The notes below the pieces were generated by a model. That model searched no databases. It saw only the letters and a program-made list of their open reading frames with translations, and had not been told where the DNA came from. Made by a program: the position numbers and the translations under genes. This document shows, in pieces, positions 1 to 6,006 of a stretch of 11,596 nucleotides of DNA; within the stretch, counting starts at the first letter, position 1; every line of letters begins with the position of its first letter. Source of the DNA: Collinsella aerofaciens (lineage in GTDB: Bacteria > Actinomycetota > Coriobacteriia > Coriobacteriales > Coriobacteriaceae); the NCBI RefSeq assembly GCF_028209395.1, contig NZ_JAQLDQ010000035.1, positions 1-11,596 of the forward strand, written 5' to 3'.

Positions 1-300
1 ATAGACGCGGCGCTCCGGGAGATGGCCGCGGAGGAGGGCGACGGGTTCGACCCGCAGGCATGCAACCTCGCGGAGTTTTGCAGGAGGACGGGGCTCACCC
101 GCCCCCGGCGAGGACGGTCATGACCCACGGGTTCAGGGCCCTGCCCCACGGGAACAGCGGGAGGAGGGCCGCGCCGGGCGTGCTCGCCGGGCACACCGGC
201 CCGGCGGACGATCTCCTGCGGAAGGGCGTCACCAACTCGCAGGTGGTATTCGAGCGGCTGCTCGGCCAGGGCTACGCTGTTAGCGCTACCGTAAAAACAA
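1..300 (+). pseudogene. istA: IS21-family transposase IstA, N-terminal remnant with frameshift
   Basis: Frame 1 opens with a segment that includes CNLAEFCRRTGLTRP, then hits a TGA at 121. From about position 105 the sequence continues in frame 3 with ARTVMTHGFRALPHGNSGRR and then DLLRKGVTNSQVVFERLLGQ. Together the two pieces read like the N-terminal HTH region of an IS21-type IstA transposase as found in Coriobacteriia. Adding one base near 103-105 (in the run cccccggcgagg) rejoins them as LTRPRARTVMTHGF, so one base has probably been lost. Recognisable similarity and GC-rich codon use end near 272-297 (the last plausible match is TVKT.I), and a TAA follows at 321. The catalytic DDE region and IstB are absent, so the element cannot move. 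The original start lies just outside the window. The family call rests on remembered family patterns. Confidence 0.72.
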
Positions 301-362
301 CCATTTTGACCAACGCTCAATAACCAACCAGCGCATTAGATCAAACTCCAAAAGTCGACCTT

Positions 363-668
363 ATGAATGCAGACGACTTGTACAAGAAGAATTCCTATTG
401 CTTCGAGATTAGTTCGGATAGATATCGATTCAGGGTATTCACCATTGAATTCGATCCGTCGTACCCTGCCGTCATTTCCATCGACCGAGGCGTGTGCAAG
501 GATCTTGAAAAGATCCATGACCGTTATAAGTTCAAAGAGGCCGAGCCGTGCAACGTCACAATACAAAACGATGAAGATCTCGACCGTGTTTTTAATCAAC
601 TCCTAAAGAGCGAAAAACTCATCTATATCTGCAACCGACTGATGAACGAGGCTGACGAGACGATTTAG
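363..668 (+). CDS. hypothetical protein, 101 aa
   Basis: I do not recognise this protein. It is soluble and mixed in charge, has no signal peptide or membrane segment, and has a regular strand/helix feel (RYRFRVFTIEFDPSYPAVIS, then an acidic helical C-terminal half ending LIYICNRLMNEADETI). The ATG at 363 has no good ribosome binding site. The reading frame is open back to the TAA at 321-323 that closes the istA relic. The gene may therefore be the tail of a longer protein whose 5' part was lost at the transposase junction. It is much less GC-rich than the relic before it. The overlapping open frames on the minus strand (336-599) and in frame 1 (367-606) look like shadows, because this frame gives the more protein-like sequence. 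Confidence 0.55.
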   Translation: MNADDLYKKNSYCFEISSDRYRFRVFTIEFDPSYPAVISIDRGVCKDLEKIHDRYKFKEAEPCNVTIQNDEDLDRVFNQLLKSEKLIYICNRLMNEADETI

Positions 669-709
669 CGCCTTTACCTTTCTTTGAGTTGCATATTCGA
701 AGGCATTAT

Positions 710-807
710 TTGACAAACATCCACAATATGAAGCGTTTGTCATGGCGCAGACCTTAAGCTTATATGAACTAAAATATTGCGCGACAAACAAGAGTGCCCG
801 CGCAATA
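710..807 (+). promoter_or_regulatory. promoter region with two inverted repeats before the 829-2394 operon
   Basis: A perfect 8-bp inverted repeat, TGACAAAC (711-718) and GTTTGTCA (735-742), is followed by a perfect 9-bp inverted repeat, TATTGCGCG (775-783) and CGCGCAATA (799-807). A third GACAAAC copy lies at 783-789, inside the loop of the second repeat. A possible sigma-70 promoter is TTGTCA (737-742), 18 bp spacer, TATATG (761-766); its -35 overlaps the right arm of the first repeat. A consensus TTGACA at 710-715 lacks a good -10 at normal distance. The second repeat would lie in the 5' leader, ending ten bases before the ribosome binding site. An operator plus a leader hairpin is an inference. 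Confidence 0.45.
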
Positions 808-828
808 ATTGTTATTTAAGGGATGCAT

Positions 829-1773
829 ATGGACGAAGTGAAAAAACTAAGTATTGCAAATTTCAACATTACATATGGGCCAGATAATGACCCCATGTTG
901 ACCCACTTCCAAGACATTTTGTATCCAGCGTTCTGCAACGAACAGAAAGTTCGTACCTCCAAAAATGTCAGCTATTTCTCAGATGTTGAGCTAAAGCTAA
1001 TAAATTCAGAATATGTTCTCACGGGAAATTTGATTCGTGAAACTTATTACCGGGTGCGGACTATCGTTGTCGATAATGAGCTCGTTCCATCTCCAAGCTC
1101 CGTCCCAACCGCTCCATATTCTCGATTTATTATCTATCTCAAGAGCCATAGAATGATCCTTATCAAGAATGAGGGTCATAGCCCCAATCTCAAGAGTTTT
1201 CAAGCCGTTTTGAGGAAAGTTGTCGATCGTTACACTCGCGAGGTTAACCGAGAAAGGGATAAGGCAGGCTTGCCTCAACTTCCTAATGCTGTAATTAATA
1301 TTGTTAACATGCCCTTGCCTGATAGTATTGATGAGACCATCAACGAATTTGCGAAAATAAAGTCAATTAATCTTCGATTTTTCCCTTTAAACAATGATAT
1401 TGATCCAGGACCGATACTAGCGTGTGTTCGTTCCGCAATGAATTCGGTTGACTCAAAAACGGGAAATTTAACTTTCAATTCTCCTAAATCAGCTAAGGGG
1501 ATTTCTGACCTTTTCCAGGATAGCATTGCCTCTGGCGTCGCCTCAGCAACGGTAACCGGTGAAAAATCTGATGGAACAAAAGTCAAAATTACTGACAATC
1601 AGCTTGGTTCAGAGCTTCAGATTCCAAGTGCTGGAAATCTAAGCGGTGGCGACGACAAGAGAATTGCAGACTACTGCATGAAACGCAATTATCTACCTGA
1701 AGCAAGTGAAGATAATGCATCCTTCTATTACAAAGCGCTTAATATCCTCGAATTACTCGTTAATAAAATTTAG
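829..1773 (+). CDS. soluble protein of a two-gene module, candidate anti-phage sensor
   Basis: A 314-aa cytoplasmic protein that I cannot assign to a named family. The start at ATG 829 is preferred over ATG 823, because AAGGG at 818-822 sits 6 bases from 829 but directly abuts 823. The first two thirds look like an alpha/beta domain (SRFIIYLKSHRMILIKNEGH near residues 100-120, then the helical SFQAVLRKVVDRYTREVNRE). The last third has NSPKSAKGISDLF, a GEKSDGTKVKITD strand pair and a C-terminal helix. The next gene starts 12 bases later and encodes a small four-helix membrane protein. This layout recalls lambda RexA-RexB, and Kiwa in reverse gene order (KwaB about 315 aa, KwaA a four-helix membrane protein). 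That comparison rests on size, order and topology, not proven homology. Codon use is AT-rich, unlike the window ends. Confidence 0.8.
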   Translation: MDEVKKLSIANFNITYGPDNDPMLTHFQDILYPAFCNEQKVRTSKNVSYFSDVELKLINSEYVLTGNLIRETYYRVRTIVVDNELVPSPSSVPTAPYSRFIIYLKSHRMILIKNEGHSPNLKSFQAVLRKVVDRYTREVNRERDKAGLPQLPNAVINIVNMPLPDSIDETINEFAKIKSINLRFFPLNNDIDPGPILACVRSAMNSVDSKTGNLTFNSPKSAKGISDLFQDSIASGVASATVTGEKSDGTKVKITDNQLGSELQIPSAGNLSGGDDKRIADYCMKRNYLPEASEDNASFYYKALNILELLVNKI

Positions 1774-1785
1774 AAGGGTCTCTTA

Positions 1786-2394
1786 ATGCCTGACGTTCTT
1801 TCCCAATTTGCTGAAGTAAGAAGTGTTGGCGAATTAATCAGTGGTGCACTGCACGAGTTAAAGCCCGTTAAAGGAAACCTGCCAATCTCCATTGGAGTTT
1901 CAGTTATCTCCTTGGTTCTTTCACTAAATATGCTTAATGCTCCGAATTCCGTTGAGTTAATTGTGAATTTGTCCATGACATTAAAGGATGTGTTTTTGGG
2001 GTTATTCGGAGTTGCGCTCTCAATCTTTGCAATCTTTTTCAGTCTGCTGGATGGTGCGTATATTCATGGGCTGGCTTCAAAAGAAGGTAACCCACTATTG
2101 AATTTTCTTCGTTACTACGAGAACGCACTTGTTTTATTTGCAACAGCATTTACGTTGAGCCTTTTGATCTCTCTAATCGATCAAACTTCGTTTTTAAAAT
2201 TGATTGCAGTGATTTGCTGCGATTATTATGTTGAAGTGCTCATCTGCTTTATGTATTTAGCTCTCTCGTTTCGAATAGTGTGCGAAACGAAATCCCTGCT
2301 TTATAACACTTTTGTTTTCACGAGAATATTTATTTGCCTAAAGGGTTGCGAGGAAATGCCCAAGACTCAAACCGACGCGGAATCGATACTATAA
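1786..2394 (+). CDS. small membrane protein with four predicted helices, partner of the preceding gene
   Basis: A 202-aa protein with four hydrophobic segments, at about residues 32-50 (LPISIGVSVISLVLSLNML), 70-90 (FLGLFGVALSIFAIFFSLL), 111-131 (YENALVLFATAFTLSLLISL) and 135-163. There is a short soluble N-terminus and a soluble tail rich in Cys, Thr and acidic residues. No signal peptide cleavage site is apparent. It starts 12 bases after the stop of the 314-aa gene, and its ribosome binding site AGAAGGG (1772-1778) overlaps that stop, so the two are almost certainly one operon. If the module is RexAB- or Kiwa-like, this protein would be the membrane effector or anchor, but that is inference. 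It carries no recognisable enzymatic motif. No clear terminator follows. Confidence 0.8.
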   Translation: MPDVLSQFAEVRSVGELISGALHELKPVKGNLPISIGVSVISLVLSLNMLNAPNSVELIVNLSMTLKDVFLGLFGVALSIFAIFFSLLDGAYIHGLASKEGNPLLNFLRYYENALVLFATAFTLSLLISLIDQTSFLKLIAVICCDYYVEVLICFMYLALSFRIVCETKSLLYNTFVFTRIFICLKGCEEMPKTQTDAESIL

Positions 2395-2644
2395 TTTGAC
2401 CGTGAGGTTACCGTCGGCGTATAAATCGAGTTGCTTTTTAAGCAGATCATAGTAAGCGTAGCATCAATTGATGTAGCGAGACTCCTTCCTTTCACCGACT
2501 GGCAAAACGATTTACACCTAATTATCGGCACTACTCAGGGGCATTTACTTTGTTTACGGCTTGATCTCGCTAAACTGATAACTGCTGCTACCAGGGCATT
2601 TTCTGGTGCACATTCTATTGGCTCCTGCGAAGATCGGAGCGGGT
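2395..2644. other. non-coding gap, 250 bases, with a short degenerate coding trace
   Basis: No convincing gene. On the minus strand, 2463-2389 reads as 24 codons ending LYADGNLTVKL then TAG, bounded upstream by TGA at 2466-2464. It looks protein-like but is too short to assign and could be chance. GCTCC (2621-2625) and GGAGC (2636-2640) can pair across a 10-base loop and would cover the ribosome binding site of the next gene. No strong promoter or terminator was found. Confidence 0.35.
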
Positions 2645-3751
2645 ATGTTTGCCGCCGAGTCCCACACCAGCCGTCATCACATTGCGATTGTTGCCATGGC
2701 CTGCCTATGCGTTTTGCTGGGCGGGCCTTCTTATGCCGCGGGCGCGGAGAGCCTCATCATCGCGGGCGCGACGTACTGCGAGCCGGGCGTGTCGGGCCCC
2801 GGCTGGACCTGGACCGATGCCGACCACCTGGAGCTTAACGGCTACGCGGGCGAGGCCATCGGCGCCGAAGGCAACCTGGTGCTGACGCTTGCCGGGCAAA
2901 ACTCCGTGACGGAGTCGCATGCGCCCGATGCGGACATCACGCTGTGCGGCATGGAGGTGTGGGGCAGCCTGACGCTTCGCGGCACCGGGACCCTGACGGC
3001 GACGGGCTCGCAGTGCGGGATCCACGTTTCGCAGGCGTTCGCGGTGGACGGCTGCACCGTCGATGTCCGGGCAGACGGGGCCGATATCACGGACGAGGCG
3101 GTCGCCGGCGTGATCGCTGGCGACATGGCCGTGCGCGGCGGCGGGCGCGTCGTTGCCGCGGGCGCCGGGTCCGGAGCGGGTGTGCACGCCTACGGCGTAT
3201 ATCTACAGGACGCGGGTCTTGGCGATGGCGCGGCCGGCTGCCGGCTTTCCGTCGACGCCTCGTGGCTCGATGCGGCCGGTGCCGATGGCGGCGTTGCGTG
3301 CACGGGCGGGTCGGTTGTGTCCGCGCGGTTTGTGACACCTGCCGGTGGGACCTTTGGTGCTGGTGGCGTGGTGGATGCTGCCGGTGCGGTGGCCCCGCAT
3401 GTGGTGGTTGAGCCCGATGTCGCCACGCCTCCGGCGGGGGAGACCGACGGGCGCGACGTGCCTGGATGCGGGGCGGGCAAGCCTGATGGTGGCGCCGGTC
3501 CCGCTGCAGAGCAACCCGGTACGGAGCCAACGACGGTTCCCGCAATGAAGCCTGCGGCTACGTCGCCCAAGACAAACATAACGACCAAGACGAGGGTGAC
3601 CAAGACCACGGTGCCTGCGCCGTCCAAGCCTAAAGCCACCAGCGCGACCGCAGCGACACTCCCCAAGACCGGCGACAGCAACTGGATCGCAGTCTCCTTT
3701 ACGTTTTTCCTGCTTGCTACAGTGCTTCTAGCTGCCGCATGTCGTTGTTGA
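2645..3751 (+). CDS. LPXTG-anchored cell-surface protein, carbohydrate-binding-like repeats
   Basis: A 368-aa secreted protein. A signal peptide lies near residues 1-33: a basic/His start, the core IAIVAMACLCVLLGG, and likely cleavage after SYA or AAGA. The next 200 or so residues are Gly/Ala-rich and strand-forming, with GWTWTDADHLELNGY and repeated LTLRGTGTLTATGS-like turns. This resembles the beta-helical carbohydrate-binding-type repeats common in Coriobacteriia surface proteins. A Pro/Thr/Lys-rich wall-spanning stretch leads to LPKTG at residues 339-343, a hydrophobic helix and a very short tail. The tail, CRC, has only one basic residue where sortase substrates usually have several. The start is ATG 2645, with GGAG 5 to 6 bases upstream; an in-frame ATG at 2606 would put 13 extra residues before the signal peptide. 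The gene is strongly GC-rich between AT-rich neighbours. The minus-strand open frames across it are shadows. Confidence 0.85.
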   Translation: MFAAESHTSRHHIAIVAMACLCVLLGGPSYAAGAESLIIAGATYCEPGVSGPGWTWTDADHLELNGYAGEAIGAEGNLVLTLAGQNSVTESHAPDADITLCGMEVWGSLTLRGTGTLTATGSQCGIHVSQAFAVDGCTVDVRADGADITDEAVAGVIAGDMAVRGGGRVVAAGAGSGAGVHAYGVYLQDAGLGDGAAGCRLSVDASWLDAAGADGGVACTGGSVVSARFVTPAGGTFGAGGVVDAAGAVAPHVVVEPDVATPPAGETDGRDVPGCGAGKPDGGAGPAAEQPGTEPTTVPAMKPAATSPKTNITTKTRVTKTTVPAPSKPKATSATAATLPKTGDSNWIAVSFTFFLLATVLLAAACRC

Positions 3752-4091
3752 GATAGCTGCCATTTGGAAGAAAGAGACATTCACAAGGTATAACTATTTG
3801 CGTGTTTGTCTATAGGCACCCAATTATCGAAGGCAGAGGCCATACGGACGTGATCATGGGCTGAATCGTGACATGCGACCCAGGTCCACATGAATGAGAA
3901 AAGCATTCAATAATGTCGCAGGTTAGACTGAAGGCAACGAAAGGGCACCGGGATCTTTGTCGACCCTGGTGCCCAAGCGAAAGACCATCAGAGTTGCCTC
4001 GCAATATTCGACGGTGCTAAAGCGGGCAAATATTAAACCGGACTCATTGGTGAGCTGTATGAGCTGGTTTCTTAGTGACATCCCGGATTGT
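3752..4091. other. non-coding stretch of 340 bases
   Basis: I see no gene with a credible start and protein-like sequence. A minus-strand open frame (4147-3923) overlaps the end of the 4961-4092 gene, runs straight through the hairpin at 3943-3974 and reads like chance sequence. The stretch lies between a plus-strand gene end and a minus-strand gene end, so it should mainly hold terminators. No tRNA-like fold or promoter was noticed. Confidence 0.5.
3943..3974 (-). terminator. hairpin, probable terminator of the minus-strand operon
   Basis: GGGCACCGGG (3943-3952) pairs with CCCTGGTGCCC (3964-3974), with one bulged base and an 11-base loop. On the minus strand the stem is followed by a weak T-rich run (tttcgtt). 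It lies 118 bases past the stop of the 4961-4092 gene. The weak T tract keeps confidence modest. Confidence 0.45.
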
Positions 4092-4961
4092 CTATAAGCA
4101 AAAGTCTGGTGTTTCGGAAATGTTGTACCGTACGCCAAAACTGTCAATTTCTTGTTTTAATACAGCCCACTCAATTTCTAAAAGCAGCCGCATAACATCG
4201 TAAATTGTCACAATGCCTCGAATCCCCTTGCTCCTCATCCGCACGAGTTCGTAAATCAATTGAACAGAAATCGTTGCTGTATACGGTTCACCGCTTCTAT
4301 CAAGATTTAATGCTCTTGCAGCATCAATGATCGCGGTGCCAAATAGAAGCTCAGGGCAAATCCCTTCAGCGGGGTTTTCGATTGTGATATTTACCTTATC
4401 TGCGCAAAGCTCAATTTCTGTTTCTCCGGCTCTGCTTTGTTTGAGAAAGGGTTCCGTTTTACCTAGACCTAAAAATTCCGTTCTTTTAAGACGCTGCCTG
4501 CGGCAGCTCTCCTTAAACATATTGTTACGACAATCTATGATGGCGGCATTCGCAATCTGGTCAGTCAGGCATGGGTAAAAACCTATTAGGATCCAATCGA
4601 CCTCGCAAGATGCCTTGAAAAGGAGATCGTAAATTTCCGCATAAAGTGGGCATTGTCCACTGTCGAGGCGGGCCACTCTTGTTCCATCATGAATGAATAA
4701 TCCCTGAAAATCTGAATGAATTTCAATTAAATAGCCCAATTCAATGCGTCCATCATCACCGCTAAGTTCAGTAAGGTGATTGCGGTATTTAGGTAATTTG
4801 CGAGCATGACCTGTTTTTCCACCAAACAATCGGGCATCTAGAGAGCGCGTCAGATCGTCACAGCATGCACAGCTTTGATGATATTTTGCCAACGAGACAT
4901 AGTTTGCGACGATGCTCGCCAATTCCTCCGGCAAAACATCGTCGGCTTCAAGCCTTGACAT
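4092..4961 (-). CDS. hypothetical protein, 289 aa, downstream half of an overlapping pair
   Basis: A soluble protein with no membrane segments and no family I can name with certainty. It has a Cys cluster near the N-terminus (SCACCDD), then a central domain that alternates strands and helices (LGYLIEIHSDFQGLFIHDG, VDWILIGFYPCL, AAIIDCRNN), and a helical C-terminal part. The central domain resembles uncharacterised proteins of Firmicutes that I recall as nuclease-like, but I see no certain catalytic motif here. Its ATG overlaps the stop of the upstream 94-aa gene in TAATG (4963-4959), with no ribosome binding site of its own. It therefore depends on translational coupling, or it was once fused to the upstream gene. 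In its own frame a TGA lies five codons before the ATG. Confidence 0.75.
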   Translation of the reverse strand: MSRLEADDVLPEELASIVANYVSLAKYHQSCACCDDLTRSLDARLFGGKTGHARKLPKYRNHLTELSGDDGRIELGYLIEIHSDFQGLFIHDGTRVARLDSGQCPLYAEIYDLLFKASCEVDWILIGFYPCLTDQIANAAIIDCRNNMFKESCRRQRLKRTEFLGLGKTEPFLKQSRAGETEIELCADKVNITIENPAEGICPELLFGTAIIDAARALNLDRSGEPYTATISVQLIYELVRMRSKGIRGIVTIYDVMRLLLEIEWAVLKQEIDSFGVRYNISETPDFCL

Positions 4962-5245
4962 TAGATTTCGCGCTCAGCTTTCAACGCAGATGTGAGCTCA
5001 GCAGATTTTGATTGAGCGTTTCGACCATGTTTGATGTTATGGTCGATTCTAAAATGCTCCAAACCAACAATGGATCCATTTTCGCGGGTAATAACAATAT
5101 CAGGGCACTCGCTGTCTGCGTTAATAGATCCACACACCTTCAAGGCAGCTTTCTTCTTGTATCCACCCGAGGCCATTGATAGCCTAAGAACATCATTGAA
5201 CACTTGCTCTTCGTGCGCGTTCTGGTCGCTTTTGTTCTTGCTCAT
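4961..5245 (-). CDS. hypothetical protein, 94 aa, upstream half of an overlapping pair
   Basis: A small soluble basic protein. The segment CPDIVITRENGSIVGLEHFR (residues about 48-67) has the outline of a PD-(D/E)XK-type core: PD at the end of one strand, then an acidic residue in the next strand (LEHF). The usual Lys is not in place, so catalytic activity is uncertain. The start is well defined, with GGCGGAGG 7 to 8 bases before ATG 5245. Its stop (TAA, 4963-4961) overlaps the start of the 289-aa gene. A single inserted base at the junction would join the two into one protein of about 384 aa. The gene is therefore either the first member of a coupled pair or the N-terminal piece of a frameshifted gene. 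A perfect hairpin (5309-5340) lies 64 bases upstream of the start. Confidence 0.72.
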   Translation of the reverse strand: MSKNKSDQNAHEEQVFNDVLRLSMASGGYKKKAALKVCGSINADSECPDIVITRENGSIVGLEHFRIDHNIKHGRNAQSKSAELTSALKAEREI

Positions 5246-5308
5246 GCCGGATCCTCCGCCCTTATAAGTAAAACATAATTCAACTCGCGCTCTTATAGAA
5301 GGTGCGAG

Positions 5309-5340
5309 GCCCTCGTCACAAGTGAATGAATGACGAGGGC
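5309..5340. repeat. perfect 10-bp inverted repeat between two minus-strand genes
   Basis: GCCCTCGTCA (5309-5318) and TGACGAGGGC (5331-5340) are perfect inverted copies around a 12-base loop. The repeat lies after the 5741-5400 gene and before the 5245-4961 gene. No T tract follows on either strand. It could be a poor terminator, a leader hairpin or an operator. Confidence 0.6.
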
Positions 5341-5350
5341 AAACAGGGTT

Positions 5351-5374
5351 AAGGTATGACCTCCGTGTTACCTT
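5351..5374. repeat. short inverted repeat after the 113-aa gene
   Basis: AAGGTA (5351-5356) and TACCTT (5369-5374) are perfect inverted copies, 12-base loop, flanked by GGG and CCC that can extend the stem after a small internal loop. It sits 26 bases past the minus-strand stop at 5400 and is a weak terminator candidate. Confidence 0.35.
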
Positions 5375-5399
5375 TCAGCCCTACCCAAATTCAAATTTA

Positions 5400-5741
5400 T
5401 TATGCTGCTTTATCAATTTGAATAGCGGGGATCCTCGATTTCTTTCTTCCTAAGCTTGTGCTGGTTCCAAAGTCGGTCTGGCCCCTTTTAGATGCAACTT
5501 TGTATTTCTCAATCTGAGTTCTATAGCCTTCAATCAGCTCCAATAAAGACTCATCGAGAAACAGCAACATTTCGCTTCCGTCATATCCCTCAGCGGTATC
5601 ATCCACGAACTTGCATTCTGTTCTCGGCATATCGAAGGTGCACTTTCGGAGAAGGTTCTCAAGTATTTCTAGGCGGCGAACCAGAACGCCTGCATCATCT
5701 ATAACATCCAGCCAACTGGACCCGTCCTTGCAAAACAACAT
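5400..5741 (-). CDS. hypothetical protein, 113 aa
   Basis: I do not recognise this protein. It is soluble, acidic in the first two thirds and basic at the end. The Leu-rich stretch LVRRLEILENLLRKCTF (near residues 19-35) and LFLDESLLELIEGYRTQIEKY (near 60-80) suggest two amphipathic helices. The C-terminal tail is Lys/Arg/Ser/Thr-rich and probably flexible (residues 83-113). The ribosome binding site AAAGGG lies 6 bases before ATG 5741, a good start. It is transcribed away from the ATPase gene at 6007 and leads, after a gap of 154 bases with two hairpins, into the 94/289-aa pair on the same strand. It may be a regulator or partner of that pair, but no helix-turn-helix is evident. Confidence 0.65.
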   Translation of the reverse strand: MLFCKDGSSWLDVIDDAGVLVRRLEILENLLRKCTFDMPRTECKFVDDTAEGYDGSEMLLFLDESLLELIEGYRTQIEKYKVASKRGQTDFGTSTSLGRKKSRIPAIQIDKAA

Positions 5742-6006
5742 TTCGTCCCTTTCGTTTTACAGCTCTGATGGACAAAAGAAATCTAAAGCCGCGTGCGGAC
5801 ATCATTAAAAATTGTTCTTAAAAGCAGTGTAGAAAATCAGTTTCAGACATTATGTTGTATAGACTTGCTGAGACCTTTAGTTTGAATCTCAATTTAAAGT
5901 AGATATTTGTTCGAAACTAACAAATAATGGTTTTAAAACAATATAATTTTCCTTGTTATTAAAGAATGTCTGCGGTGAATCAACTTTTTTGAAAAGGATT
6001 CTAAAG
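5742..6006. promoter_or_regulatory. AT-rich divergent intergenic region
   Basis: These 265 bases separate a minus-strand gene and the plus-strand ATPase gene and must hold both promoters. TATAAT at 5942-5947 is a perfect -10 for the ATPase operon, but no good -35 lies 16-18 bases before it. AAAAGGA (5992-5998) is the ribosome binding site for ATG 6007. I see no gene here; an in-frame TTG at 5953 is an unlikely alternative start. Confidence 0.5.

Noticed and set aside
603..791. 62-aa minus-strand frame in the promoter region
   Set aside because: Overlaps the end of the 101-aa gene and both inverted repeats; Cys/Ala-rich chance sequence without a ribosome binding site.
2389..2463. 24-codon minus-strand trace ending LYADGNLTVKL
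   Set aside because: Protein-like but too short to call and blocked by a stop upstream; chance cannot be excluded. Kept only as a note in the gap entry.
2705..3187. 160-aa minus-strand frame
   Set aside because: Arg/Gly/Ala-rich shadow of the same GC-rich surface-protein gene; no start signal.
3190..3780. 196-aa minus-strand frame with a hydrophobic stretch, opposite the LPKTG gene
   Set aside because: It is a GC-skew shadow of the LPKTG gene, which has a signal peptide, a sorting signal and a ribosome binding site.
3923..4147. 74-aa minus-strand frame
   Set aside because: Overlaps the end of the 289-aa gene, passes through the terminator-like hairpin and does not read like a protein.
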